Source of the DNA: Allium sativum | Taxonomy: Eukaryota > Streptophyta > Magnoliopsida > Asparagales > Amaryllidaceae | Direction: 5' to 3' | NCBI GenBank assembly: GCA_030737875.1 | Contig: CM060912.1 | Coordinates: 882,097,199-882,161,198, forward strand | Length of the DNA stretch: 64,000 nt | Shown here: positions 1 to 11,356 of the stretch, one piece after another | How the letters are laid out: each line of letters opens with the position of its first letter | How positions within the stretch are numbered: position 1 is the stretch's first letter | Translations under genes and position numbers: made by a program | The notes under the pieces: generated by a model | Seen by the model: the letters and a program-made list of their open reading frames with translations, nothing else | Told to the model about the DNA's origin: nothing | Databases searched by the model: none

Positions 1-99
1 TATTGGAGTTTAGTGGTGAGTTTCTATAGCCTTAATAATCAATTGTTAAATTGATTATGATAGGATATGATAAGATATGGCTATGTTTGTGGATCAATG

Positions 100-625
100 T
101 GTTTATGCAAGTTTAGTATAGTGTATGTTGTGTGTTTTGCGAGTTTTATGCTATATGTTATGCAAGTTTAATGCTATGTTTTATGGTGCTCATTATGCAA
201 AACACTATGTTGAACATTGATTCATATGTAACATGTTATGCAAGCTATATGTGAGATTATATGCAAGTTCACATGTAACATGTTATGCAAGCTATATGTG
301 AGATTATATGCAAGTTCATATGTAACGTGTAATGCAAGTTATGTGCATGATTATATGCAAGTTCATATGTAACATGTTATGCAAGTTATGTGTTTGGTTA
401 TATGCAAGTTATGTGCATGATTATATGCAAGTTCATATGTAACATGTTATGCAAGTTATGTGTTTGGTTATATGCAAGTTAACATGTGACATGCTATGCA
501 AGTTCACACCTTTGTATGACATAAGAATCATATGCAAGTTACCCCCTTTGTGACATATGTGCTTCATGCAAGTTTGGGTTAAATGCTAGTTGGGTTTAAT
601 GTATGCTCATATATGCAAGTTGACA
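100..625 (+). repeat. atgcaagtt-rich short tandem repeats in LTR
   Basis: About 17 copies of atgcaagtt or atgcaagct occur here, spaced roughly 20-60 bp apart. Between 230 and 500 they form longer units of about 70 bp with catatgtaacatg between them. Diverged versions occur in the same relative place in the complete Tekay LTRs (about 14180-14930 and 22590-23340). Confidence 0.8.
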
Positions 626-807
626 CCTTTTAAACCCATGATAAAGTTATATGTTATGTTGGTTAAACCCATGGCATTTGTGATGAATCTTCCTTTTATT
701 ATGTCATGTTATGAGAACGAATTACGTGGGGAACGAAGGGGTTAATATGCATGTTAATAAAACGGTGAAATGGGTATGCTTAAGCATAACATAAAGTGAA
801 TGGACAT

Positions 808-936
808 AATTGGGAATTTACCTATTAAGTTAGGTCTACCCATATTATGGAATTGGGAATTTACCTATTAAGTTAGGTCTACCCATATTATGGAATTAGG
901 AATTTACCTATTGAGTTAGGTCTACCCATATTCTTG
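808..936 (+). repeat. 43-bp tandem repeat, three copies
   Basis: Three adjacent units start at 808, 851 and 894, each beginning aattgggaattta or a close variant and containing aggtctacccatatt. The third unit has a few substitutions. It is confined to this LTR subfamily. Confidence 0.9.
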
Positions 937-1009
937 AAATTGGTAATTAATTAGGGATAATTAATACAAATTATGGGGGTGATTAATTAGGTGTAATTAA
1001 TCGACTAAG

Positions 1010-1222
1010 ACACGAGGTTGGACCCTTTGTAGCATAAGACTGCCCGGAACCGACCGGCAAATCCAGCGGCTACAAATGATTGGCCCAATGTGAGAGGTCT
1101 TAGTCATAAACTAAATATGTGACAAGTGTAAAGACACGAGGTTAGACTTTGTTATGGTGTAAGGCTGCCCGGAACCAACCGGCATATCCAGCTGCCATAA
1201 AAGACAGTCTAATGTGAGAGGT
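1010..1222 (+). other. Pair of covarying CCGGAACC hairpin modules
   Basis: Two modules of about 90 bp (1010-1100 and 1131-1222) share acacgaggtt at the start, tgcccggaacc in the middle and aatgtgagaggtct at the end. In the first, TTTGTAGC (1026-1033) pairs with GCTACAAA (1069-1076). In the second, TTATGG (1152-1157) pairs with CCATAA (1195-1200), and outside it AGACT (1144-1148) pairs with AGTCT (1206-1210). The stem sequences differ between the two modules but remain complementary. The centre can itself pair as CCGG-N6-CCGG. Function unknown. Confidence 0.75.
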
Positions 1223-1279
1223 CTCTACAAAGGTTACGATCTTAATTAATTAAGAAACACTTAACAAAATTAGCATGTA

Positions 1280-1530
1280 GTGGGGCATGAGGGGTTAAGT
1301 GGGTGCCTTGGGTGGCATGCAGTAACTAGTGGGGGTGCCTTGGGTGGCATGAGGAAACTAGTGGGTTGCCTTGGGTGGCAATAGAAAATACGATTAGAAT
1401 ACTTAACCAAAGTGGAACATGTAATTAAACATGATTAAAGGGTTAAGTAAGTGCCTTGGGTGGCATGTGGGAATCAAGTAAGTGCCTTGGGTGGCATGTG
1501 GAAATCTAGTGGGTGCCTTGAGTGGCAATT
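1280..1530 (+). repeat. Irregular repeats of gtgccttgggtggcat
   Basis: The core gtgccttgggtggcat or a near copy recurs at about 1291, 1327, 1361, 1451, 1482 and 1509, in two groups of three. The groups are separated by about 60 bp containing a 'cttaaccaaa' stretch that also recurs near 1550. Confidence 0.75.
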
Positions 1531-2044
1531 AAAATATGATTAAAAGACTTAACCAAAATTTATAACATGTAAGTGGACATGGTTAAAGGGTTAAGTGGGA
1601 TTCACTAGAAATGACAAGCTTAGGTGGGTAGCTTGTGGGGGCCCATTTCAACCAATATCCCAAACGTATCTTTGTGGGCTCGACCCAAGTCGAGGACGGG
1701 ACACGCATATTGGGCTTGACTGTAAGAGGCCAAAACGGGTTAGCGGTGGCAACGCAAGTCCAACGGGTTTCATATGCGTGTGTGGACCCGGGCTGGTAAG
1801 TAAGACGTTGTTGCATCGTGTAGGTATAAGCCGTGCACCGTTGATATTATCAGGTTGCCACTTTGGGGAATGATACACCCCACTGTGGGGCCAGCACGGG
1901 TATCTACGTTAGGGAGCCGATCGCTTAGGGAGTAGTGGGTACACCTAGTGGAGATAGGGGCAGACGGCACCTATGTAGTCAGCTAGGGGTACACGAAACT
2001 ACTATTAAAAATTACTAAGTACACTTAGTGGGATCAACCTTAAG

Positions 2045-2236
2045 TAGGAATTATCCTTGGGTGGGTAGAACTGGTGTGGTGCAGTGTAGGAATTACCCTT
2101 GGGTGGGTAGATCTGGGGTGGTGCAGTGTAGGAATTACCCTTGGGTGGGTAGATCTGGTGTGGTGCAGTGTAGGAATTACCCTTGGGTGGGTAGATCTGG
2201 GGTGGTGCAGTGTAGGAATTACCCTTGGGTGGGTAA
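2045..2236 (+). repeat. 42-bp minisatellite, 4.5 copies
   Basis: Units start at 2045, 2087, 2129, 2171 and (partial) 2213, each taggaattacccttgggtgg followed by about 22 bp ending gtgcagtg. Because 42 is a multiple of three, all forward frames stay open across it, which makes spurious short ORFs here. Confidence 0.95.
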
Positions 2237-2939
2237 ATGCGTCTTTTCGGTTATTTTAGTACATCCTGTGTTTAGTTGGCTACTTAGGGTAGTCATTATC
2301 CCCAGAGGTACCGTACCTTATTTATATCATACCCTAATTACTTTAATGATTGTATTGTTAAGGTTATAGGACTCGCTCAGACTTATGTCTGACCCCGTTG
2401 TTTTTTTATCTTTTTCCCAACCTTCAGGTTTTCAGAGTAGGCCTAGCACTAGTGGGCTTTGATCAGACTGCTTTATCTATCTTTTGGAGCTTGGACCGTG
2501 GATGTAAAGCTCAGTTTATCTTTTCTATTATGGCTATTAAGTTATGTAGTGGGATTATGTACTTTTGTTTTATCAGGATGGATATTATGTACTTGACTCT
2601 TGTTTATGGTTTTGGTGTAACCAAACATGTTTTACTTTCCGCTGCAATGAAATGATGTTTTAAATTCTCAAGTATTACTTATATCTGTCTTGTTGTAATT
2701 TTTCTGTTCTATATTCACTTAAAATACTCCACCGATGTTATGGCATTCCCTTAGTGAGTGACCGTAGCGGGTGTGGGGTGTTACAGCAAAGGTAGTCCAA
2801 ATAGGAAGTTTATACTCAAGATCCAGTGGGGAGCTAACAAGTTAACTTCATGGTTGGGCTCTGCTGCGGGACATGTGCTAAGGGGTTGATGATGTCCATA
2901 GCTTTGATTCACCACAGAAAGACGAATGTTAGGCTACGG

Positions 2940-3120
2940 ATTAGTGCAGTGGATTAGTCACCACTCCATGGGACAGAGTGATCGTAGAAAAGTTATGAGC
3001 TAGTGCAGTGGGGTCATCATGACTTCATGGGGCAGAGTGGACATAGCAAAGGACTAGTGGCTATGGATCAGTGCAGTGGTGTCATCAAGACTCCATGAGC
3101 CAGAGTGGTCATAGCAAAGG
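2940..3120 (+). repeat. Three imperfect repeats of about 70 bp
   Basis: Three units share agtgcagtgg, a tcatcatgact-like core, catggggcagagtgg and catagcaaagga. They start near 2944, 3002 and 3069. The unit length varies by about 10 bp. Confidence 0.7.
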
Positions 3121-3431
3121 AATGGGTGGTCAAAGCAGTGGATATCGTATACTTTACGCACTGAGTTTGATTGTTGTGATTGATGTTTGCTATCACTATG
3201 ACATGCACAAACCCTTCCCATTATTTTCACACCATGTGTTAGTGTCACCTTAGAGTATTATACATCCTGTTGTGCTAACTCTTTGGTTGCAGGTCCAGGT
3301 TTAGGTATGGTTAGTTATATCTGTTATTGTTCTGTTTTGCTGTTTATCACTCATACCAGACTTTTGTCTGACCCAGAGTTTTATGTCTCTTCTTATTACT
3401 TTGGTGCTCTTAAATGGGCAGACTAGAGACA

Positions 3432-3436
3432 GGTCA
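3432..3436. repeat. Target-site duplication of element A (left)
   Basis: The 5-bp ggtca here matches ggtca at 29975-29979 exactly, flanking TGTGACGACCC on the left and GGGTCGTTACA on the right. This defines element A as one insertion despite the 11.7 kb nested inside it. Confidence 0.93.
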
Positions 3437-6227
3437 TGTGACGACCCAAACTTTCGAGTAAAGGAAAGCCGGATTGCTTTGAGAACAACACACATCAGAA
3501 CACAAAACAGAAGAACATTTTATTACTATTACAAAAATTACATCAGAGTACAAGAATTTTCCAAAGTATGAATAGTAATATACATTGGAAATACAATAAT
3601 ATCAGAGTTTAAATAACATTTAAATAGCAGTGAAAAAAAATTAATACAATATACAACTAAAAGAAATACACGGATACAGAGCTTTCCGAATATCGCTTCA
3701 GCTGTAGACCAGGATCCTGTGAATATAATATCTGCAAAACCAAACTACTAGCTGCCCGTGTGGAAATTAGGGCACCCAGAGTTTAGGTTAAAACAATAAA
3801 CTCCAGGTCAGTCATGGGACTGGTATGAAACTCAAAAACAGTTATTAAGTTGATTTTATAGTTAGGTAAATCAAGGGACCACGCCATATAACACAGAACG
3901 GGTTAACCCCCAATAATACCAGTGCATAAAAATAAACAGCGCCATGCTAAATAAAGGAAAATGAAGCTATTATAAGACTCAGGTCTCATCACACAATGCA
4001 ACGCAAGCCGGAGGATAGAGTTTTACCTTATAATAGCCAAATATGCTTGGTACGCGAAATTTATCTTTTAATATTGCTATAAGTGCATAGTGCAGAAATC
4101 AATTTCGAAAGTAAATATATTAATCATAGACGGCATGGGTACCATATATCATGTCGCCATACTATTTCTACAATCAAAATAGCAAGGTCGTATTGAGAAT
4201 TGGATTTCCATCATGAGTCGAGGCTAGGGGCAAGCTCCTCTCCGATTCGAGACACTTTAGCAAATGCCTCAGGATCACACCTATGGGCAACCCTTGGATC
4301 TTCATGGTCGGTCCCTACCTAAGGGTAGTGGATTAATTATGCCTGAACACACGCTTCCCGGTTCCTTTGAACCTAGAGTATGACCATTAATGGCCTATAA
4401 AAATCTGAGGCGCCTCAAAATCCATCATCCACATAAGTAAAATGTCAGCCAGTTTAAGCACTGACACTACTCCTAGCTAGAAAGAAACGTGTGCACTCCC
4501 TGCAGTCCTAATCCCCTTTTTAACTCATACTGGGGTGTGAGGCTCGCGAAGTCACGATATACACAAAGTTATGCCGTAATAGGCTATACTTTGATCATCC
4601 CACAAGGCCCTGCTTTTCAACAAAAGCCTTGATCATATGCATCTTAGCATGCCACATTATCAGACCATACCATATCATTGATTCATCTATCGACATATAA
4701 CAGGGTGTTAAGAAAGAGAATAAATTCTCCGCCACCAAACAGCTATATATTAAATAGAGATCAACGAATACAATATAAAGGAATACAATGTCAGACACAC
4801 AATCCATTTTCAGTCTGTTCTGGGTCTGAACGAAACCATATCCGGTAGATCTCCAAATACATCTGAATGATCACCAATTTTTCCCTCATTTTGGGTGTAC
4901 GTCCAATCAAGATATCAATAATCATCCATTCGATATGGAAATTTCCTGGTCTTCAATAACCGTCTTCATCATCGATCTTCAATCGTCGTATGAATTATTC
5001 AGAATGGGTTAAACCCGGTCTTTCTGAATAATTTGCCTAGTTTAAAATCATGTGCTTTAAAACACAACCAACACCTCATTCCAATCAAGAGTATTCTTTG
5101 ATTTTAATTTAAGCCAAATTAAGGATTATTCAACTAGTCGGGATTAATGCCTTACCGAAGTAATCACTAATTAATATCCCATTCCCAACCTACACAACCC
5201 ATGGAGCAAACTGGTGGTACTCCATATCTAATACCCAATGTGTTACGGTAAACTTAACTACCGTTTTATCAATCAAATCTAATTAAAGATTTAACTACCG
5301 CTTGGAGTAAAACTAGTGGTACTCCATTATCGTTCATTTCTTGAATTAAGTAAATTTAATTACTTTTATCCTCATTCAATCCAATTAAAGATTCATTAAA
5401 ACTATATTTAGTTTTAATCTTCAACAATCATTATTTAATGATTATTTGACTTTCAAGAAATAAACTTTCCTTTAACTGGGTTAAAGAACAAATGTTGCTT
5501 AAAAACATCGTTCACAATAAACCCAAAATCTTATTTCAATTTAATACGTTAAATTGAAATTTCTCTTTAGAATATTTCACTAAATCTTAGTTAAAAGATT
5601 TATGAATTAGCAATCTAAATTTCACTGTCAATCGGGTTTAAAGAACTAATGTCATTTGAAAACATTGTTCGCAATCAACCCAAAAGTCAGTTTCACTTAA
5701 TTTCAATTATGTTTAATAATTGGAAATCTTCTTTAAATCTTAATTAAAAGATTTATTCTTTCCCAAATGGGTTTTAAGAACAGTGTTATTTAAGACACTA
5801 TTCATGACAAACCAAAATTTTAATCTGACATTAAATATCATGCTTTGAATAGAAATTATATCGATTTATGCTCAATACCAAATTCTGAAAATTAACGTAT
5901 ATGAAATAGTGAATAACGATATTAATATCTTCCAAATTCCCACAATACTATCCGTATAATTACAAAATCCAATACCGAAATAATCCGAAGATTATTTCCA
6001 TTTAAATCCATTCCAATGTATGTACTAGAAAATCTTGGTTTTATTAAAACCACTTTAATCCTTTTATTTATTTTAATTAATTTATTAAAATAAATAAATC
6101 ACTCATTCTTTTACCTTGAAATGTATATCTACATTAAAATGAATCTTTTTCATTCTTTTGAAACAAATTAACTAAAAAAAAGTATTCTTTCTAATGTAAT
6201 CAATCTTAAATAAAAATGAAATCTTTT

Positions 6228-6545
6228 TAATGTAATCTTCTTAGTTCAACCTTTATTACATTGAATAATGTAATATTTTCGTTTCAATCTTTATTACATT
6301 GGAAAATGTAATGTTTTCATTTCAAACTTTATTTTCAATTCAGTCTTTATTACATTGAAAAATATAATATTTTCATTTCAACTTTATTTTCAATTCAGTC
6401 TTTATTACATTGAAAAATTTAATATTTTCATTTCAACTTTATTTTCAATTCAGTCTTTATTATAATGAAAAATATAATATTTTCATTTCAACTTTAATAC
6501 ATTGAAAATTGTAACATTTTCCTTTCAAACTTTATTCTAAAATGT
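6228..6545 (-). repeat. Tandem hairpin array, attacatt/aatgtaat units
   Basis: About six or seven units of 38-54 bp each hold an inverted repeat such as attacatt-gaaa-aatgtaat, followed by attttcatttcaa. The stems are palindromic, so they could form on either strand. The matching array in the other LTR of element A is at about 25847-26140. Confidence 0.85.
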
Positions 6546-6784
6546 TTATAAATTCGTTTACAAAAGGATTCCAACTTTTATTTCAACTTTAAATCCAAAT
6601 TGAATATTCTATCTATTATCATATTAAAATAATATTATTTCCATAATATTTATTTTGGAATTAGCTTTTTAAAACATGTATTATAAAATGTATAAAATAA
6701 ATCGATAAACGCGTTCGGGTTAAAATGGTGTTGCTATTTAAAACAGATTAAATAGCTCAATCCATTATCTTATTCATTTATATT

Positions 6785-7003
6785 TTACATTGGGCAGACC
6801 TCCCACATTAAGCCTACGACTTGTGGATGCTGGATATGCCGATTGGTTTTTAGGCAGACTTATCCCATAAGTTGGGGTTAGTCATGGCCCAATTCGTATT
6901 TGCGCACTTGGACCTCTCACATTAGGCCCAACATTTGTTGCTACTGGATAAGCCGGGCGGTTCCGGGCAGACTTCCACCACAAATGTGACCTAACCTCGT
7001 GTC
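6785..7003 (-). other. Pair of covarying CCGGAACC hairpin modules (element A, left LTR)
   Basis: The better module (about 6913-7003) contains ACATTTGT (6931-6938) facing ACAAATGT (6980-6987), a perfect 8-bp stem. Outside it, TTAGGCC (6922-6928) faces GACCTAA (6988-6994), which pairs fully in minus-strand RNA if one G-U is allowed. The centre reads CCGGAACCGCCCGG on the minus strand. The second module (about 6785-6880) is degenerate but keeps the same order. It is the same module as in the Tekay LTRs, although the two LTR families are otherwise unlike. Confidence 0.75.
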
Positions 7004-8347
7004 CAAGTACAATTATAATTTTATAATTATAATTAACTTTTCTAAAACGTACTCTTTGAAAATATCCTTTCCATTAAAGAATCTTAATTTTAAATATTCT
7101 TTAATTCTAGTATATTGTGATTCCAAATATCTTCACTTACCTTTCAAATCTTTATAAATATTTGAACTTTCCATATTGTTATAACAATTAATAATTATCT
7201 TCCCAAAATGTCTTATTGTGAAATCAAATCTATTTATTGCCACATAATGACAAATAAATGTAATCTTTCCAAAACGTTCAAATTTCGAAATCAAACTTTC
7301 TTATCTTAAAATGTGGACAGTAAATATATAATTTTTTAATTGAATCTCCTTTATTGTAACTTTTAAACAATAAAGATATATTCTTTTTAAATCAATGCCA
7401 ATTAATTCTATTAATTGAGTATAAATTAAAATATTCATTAATTCAAAATTGATAACAATAATATTAATCTTTTCAGGATGTTTATTTTTGAAACAAATCT
7501 TCTTAATTTAACAAGTTGACATTTAAAAAGGGTATCTTTTAATTCTAATCTTTTATTGTAAATTTTTACTAATAAAAAAATGTTATCTTTCCGATTCACT
7601 CTTTTTATTGTAACTTTGACAATACATACCTTCCCATTTGAAAACATGGAAACCATCCTTTGGTTCTTTTAATTGAATATTGGATTATAATATTCTTTAA
7701 CTCAAAATTGGAATGAGACTCACACAATTTCCATGTAATTTAATTACACGGATTTCAAACATTGCACTTATTCCATAATAATGTCAACCATTCACATAAC
7801 AGCCAAAGTGCAATTTACACTAAACACAAGGGTGATGTGTAGTTAAATATCAACCCAAAACCCGCGTGGGGTTTCAGCCAACACATAATTTTGTGCACTT
7901 GGGCGAGGTGTAAAATAATCGTCCCAATCAACATCAACAAGTCAGGTAACTTGTCAATGGTAGTGTAGCATCATTTCAAATTATCATAAATAATAAATCA
8001 TTAGTTTAACCTGTTGAATATTTTCAATTTCAAACATAACATGACATGATATCCAAATCCACAATCCGTTCACCATATAATTACTTCAATCACCAATAAT
8101 TTATTTACATTTAATTATAAAAATAAATAACTATTCGAAAATTGAGTGAGCAAAAGAGTTCTCACCTTTGCCGGCTTTAAATGACAGTTCGGGCCCAATT
8201 TTGGCCCAAGATCCAACATGCTCCAAATTGGGCGTAATTAGTGTCGTTGCAAAGCTCTCGACTCGCGGATCGCAGCAAATCCTGTTTCGCGCGATTTCGA
8301 GTTCGTATCACAAAGTTTTGAATTTTCAAAATTTGTAATAATTAAAT

Positions 8348-8406
8348 TATTTAAAAAAAAACCTTTACCCGACGACTTTTTATTTGATTGGTTATTTTAA
8401 ACCCTT

Positions 8407-8443
<37 letters not shown>

Positions 8444-8537
8444 TATCATCATTATTAATTTTATTTTGTTTTAATTTTGGGTTCCATATCTAGCCAACCC
8501 CAACTTGTTTGGTTTATATGGCTTTGTTGTTGTTGTT
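8348..8537 (+). mobile_element. Short LINE/SINE 3'-tail insertion with (TTG)n tail
   Basis: About 190 bp here are absent from the other LTR of element A (compare 27945-27965). The insert is flanked by a direct repeat, gtaataattaaat, at 8335-8347 and 8538-8550. It ends in gttgttgttgttg after tagccaaccccaacttgttt and tatatggcttt, which resembles the 3' tail of plant RTE-type LINEs and SINEs sharing it (recalled from family knowledge). It contains a (TA)n tract at about 8408-8444. It is 5'-truncated and has no ORF. Confidence 0.75.
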
Positions 8538-9680
8538 GTAATAATTAAATAATTAATTTAAATTATGAAAATTACCCAAATTTTCAACTTGCTCAGAATT
8601 GGACAAAATTACTGCTCGCTCGAAGCTCTTGACATAACGATCTCAACGGATTCAGTTTCATGCAATTTCGATAATGTGACAAAAAGTTATCCACTTGCGA
8701 AGTTAACAAATCGATTTAAATAATATTTTAATTTGTAAAAATTACCCAAAATTTAAACTTCCTCCAAATTGGACAAATTTTGTGACCACGCGAAGCTCTT
8801 GTCGCCACGATCGCAGCAGACCTGAAATCGTCAAATTTCGATCTCGTATGTAAATGATATTGCATTACGAACATTGAATATAAAATTAAATAAATGTTTC
8901 GCGTTTAAGCCCTTAACCTTTTTTTTTCAAACAGCATCCTGAACTTAAAATGCTCGCCATGGCCAAACAGTAAGTCATAATTGCACGAAACCAGTGCCAT
9001 TCTCTCCGGCTTCTCCCCCTCTTTCCACGCCTGGTGGTCCCCCCCCTCCAGTTTGCCACGTGGGGCCCACGATCTGCAATTGAACGGAAAAGTGCAGTTT
9101 TCGTTCATCTCAGTGCTACGGCCGCCTCGGTACTCCAAATGCCACCAATTTTTGTCAGTAGCAAGATCTGGACTCCCGAACAACTTCTGTTAGGGTAACT
9201 TCGCCGAAAAATGCACGAATCGACGGGAAATTGCTCATCTTTGCGACTGTCCTGCTTTCAGCACCCTCCAGTAAAATTGACATTCCGACCAACTCCGGCC
9301 ACCTGAGACCATGCCACCACCTCAAAAGAACCGTATGCTTCCCCTCTACCACTGCCTAAAGTTGCTCCACCTATCTCTCTTCGTGGGGCCCGCAACGAAC
9401 AAATAAACGAAATCAGCTTTCTGTATTTTAAGCTAGATTCCGGCGAATCCGTGCGACGATAGGTCTTAAATTTTTCGTGGTAGATAGATCATAAGAAGAT
9501 GAACAAAACCCAGAAAGGGTTTGGTCTGATTTTGTTCTGATTGAGAGATATAAATTATTTTGTTTTCAGGGGCTAATTTGCAAAATAAATTTTTGAGGAG
9601 AGAGCCGCCATGGAATAGAGGAAGAAGAAGGTGGCTATGTTTTGTCTTAGGGTTCATCTAATGACAGCACTTATGATATC

Positions 9681-9687
9681 TTATATG
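9681..9687 (-). promoter_or_regulatory. Candidate TATA box of element A left LTR
   Basis: On the minus strand the sequence reads CCCATATAAG here, followed about 25-30 bases downstream by GAACCCTAAG. The same arrangement is at 29086-29092 in the other LTR. If this is the promoter, U3 is about 0.9 kb and the transcribed R-U5 part about 6 kb. The position is inferred from sequence only. Confidence 0.5.
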
Positions 9688-10607
9688 GGTTAATAATTAA
9701 ATTAGGCCCACTACCCTTATTTTAACCTCTTATGTATTTTATCTTCTTCAAATTTTGTCTGTTTTCTTAGTTAAAAAATCCATGTTAACACCTGCGAATT
9801 CCGGTTTTATGAAAATTCAAACATAATTATTTCTTGACATTACGAATCCATAGAAACTGGTTTCGATGAATTCCGAGTCCGTTTGAATAAATAGCGAATT
9901 TTTAAAGTTTGAAAATTTACTGTTGTTCACTGTAAAATTTATTACGACCACATACTAGCTTCAAAAATTATGAAATTTGGAATCGAACAATAATTTAATA
10001 TTCTGAATCCATAAAAGTGGTTTCGTCGAATTCAGAGGTCGTTTGCAAAATTCCCACTTTTAAGGCATATATATTTAATATTAAAAATACAAATAAATAT
10101 GAATAATTTTCGAAGCTCGAAATATATAAGTTTTTATACTTTTTCAATGCAGAAATATCATTTTAAACTCAATTGAAGTGGTTTCGAGTCCAAATTCGTT
10201 TGTATGTAAAAAGTAGCGTTTTGGGTCCTATATATTATATATATAAATTCCATAGCGTTTTTATGAGATTTTGAATTGGACATAACTTTTGATTCCCGCT
10301 ATGAAATTTCAATTTTTCGGATTCGTTGGAAAGATATTTTTAAATAGTTTCTAATATTTTTGGTTTCGCTAAAATTCGATTTATTTTGCATCCTGTACAG
10401 TCAATCAAAGTTAAAATTCAAATTTTAAAACTACCGCGCTATTTCTAACTCCTTTTATAATTTAAATAAAATCCATTTGTTTTAACTTCAATTAAAATAA
10501 ATTTATAGTCGTTATTATATAAAATAAATTATTTCAAATATTAAAAAACCCACTAAAATAATTAAAATAAAATTTTTAAATTCGGCCCAAAATTCCGGGT
10601 CGTTACA

Positions 10608-10626
10608 ATCTCCCCCACTTAAAATC
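10608..10626 (-). other. Polypurine tract of element A
   Basis: The minus strand reads TTTTAAGTGGGGGAGAT directly before TGTAACGACCC, the start of the 3' LTR. It is preceded by TTCGAGGACGAAAAGA. Both the tract and the block before it match the Tekay element (TTCGGGGACGAAAT and AAGTGGGGGAGAA). Confidence 0.88.
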
Positions 10627-11342
10627 TTTTCGTCCTCGAAAAGGAACGAAGCTAAAAGTTGTTTAATTCACCAACTCAACTTTCAATTCTAATCGATTTC
10701 CAATTCAGTTCAATATTAAATTTGATTTAACTTAATTTATCATTCTATATAGTGGTTAACTTAATTATCATTCCAATATTTTATTAGTTAAACTAATAAT
10801 CAAACATCACAACCAGCAATCAATTAGGTGATTAACTTTTCAAACATATGTAATTTTTATATATAATCAAAAATCATGTTTTTACTGCAAATCACAACAA
10901 TAGACCCTATCTAGTTTTGGTTCTCACACCAGTCAATGGAAATATATAGATATACCACTTTCGAAACTCGAACATAAACTCTGATGATGATGCATCGATC
11001 ATCAGAATTATCCCCAGGCGACTAGAGTGTGATTCTATATCTACCCAGTATATTAATACTTCGAATATCCGTTAATTACTCGTATATTCGAAATCTTTAT
11101 ATACTCGATTGTCCAAATTAAAATATAATAATATACTCAAATACGCATATTAAGATAAAATTTTCTAAACTAAATTTGTTTTCATTTTTATTTTAAAGAA
11201 AATAATACTCTTCACACTCGTTCTAGGATGCTACTGATCCCATCTCTAACGAGTTATTCTTATTGGATATTACTAATCCAATCGCTGATGAATTCTTTCG
11301 TTCGGTTCTAATGTGTCCTGTTCTCGAGCTCTGTAAACCAAA

Positions 11343-11356
11343 GCTCTGATACCAAA
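11343..11356 (-). other. Primer-binding site of element A
   Basis: The minus strand reads TTTGGTATCAGAGC immediately after the 5' LTR end (..GTCGTCACA). TGGTATCAGAGC complements the 3' end of plant initiator-Met tRNA and is identical to the Tekay primer site at 16580-16591. Confidence 0.9.

Larger units (their letters stand above)
1..2785 (+). mobile_element. 3' part of a Tekay-like LTR (5' end outside window)
   Basis: The segment ends in gtgtggggtgttaca at 2785, which matches the LTR end style of the complete Tekay element (ggaggtggggtgtttca at 16577). It shares with that LTR, in the same order, atgcaagtt repeats, two CCGGAACC hairpin modules, the block around a bare cacccc...gtgggg stretch near 1870, and the 'ctcagacttatgtctgac' box near 2377. 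No primer-binding site follows, so this is a 3' LTR or a solo LTR rather than a 5' LTR. It is diverged from the 13296 element and is probably a different subfamily. No coding sequence is supported. Confidence 0.8.
2786..3436 (+). mobile_element. Left half of an older plus-strand LTR, split by element A
   Basis: The stretch ends at the ggtca target duplication of element A and resumes at 29980. The box near 3350-3385 (ctcatacc...tctgacccagagttt) matches element B's LTR near 39088-39120 (ctcatacc...gctgacccagagttt), so this is the U5-proximal part of a B-like LTR. Its 5' part is hidden behind the Tekay-like LTR on the left. Confidence 0.55.
3437..10607 (-). repeat. 3' LTR of element A (left copy, 7171 bp)
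   Basis: On the plus strand it begins TGTGACGACCC and ends GGGTCGTTACA; read on the minus strand it runs TGTAACGACCC to GGGTCGTCACA. It aligns end to end with the right-hand copy apart from small indels and one 3'-tail LINE/SINE insertion near 8348. In minus-strand order it carries a TATA-like box near 9687, GC-rich DNA around 9000-9400, the paired CCGGAACC modules (7003-6785), an AT-rich hairpin array (6545-6228) and the U5 region. No coding sequence is supported. Confidence 0.93.
10608..11356 (-). other. Internal region of element A (749 bp, non-coding)
   Basis: This is all the DNA between the two LTRs. It has stop codons in all frames and only a primer site at one end and a purine tract at the other. 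A small palindromic patch, gatgcatcgatcatc, is at about 10988-11002. A 62-codon minus-strand reading frame at 11223-11411 crosses into the LTR and resembles no known protein. The region looks like a packaging or priming spacer rather than a decayed gag-pol. Confidence 0.85.

Noticed and set aside
2028..2369. 113-codon ORF with repeated NYPWVGRSGVVQ
   Set aside because: Translation of the 42-bp minisatellite, whose length is a multiple of three; a second frame across the same repeats is also open.
4595..4807. 70-codon minus-strand ORF, duplicated at 12521-12733
   Set aside because: Both copies lie in the U5 side of element A LTRs; similarity only reflects LTR identity. No known motif.
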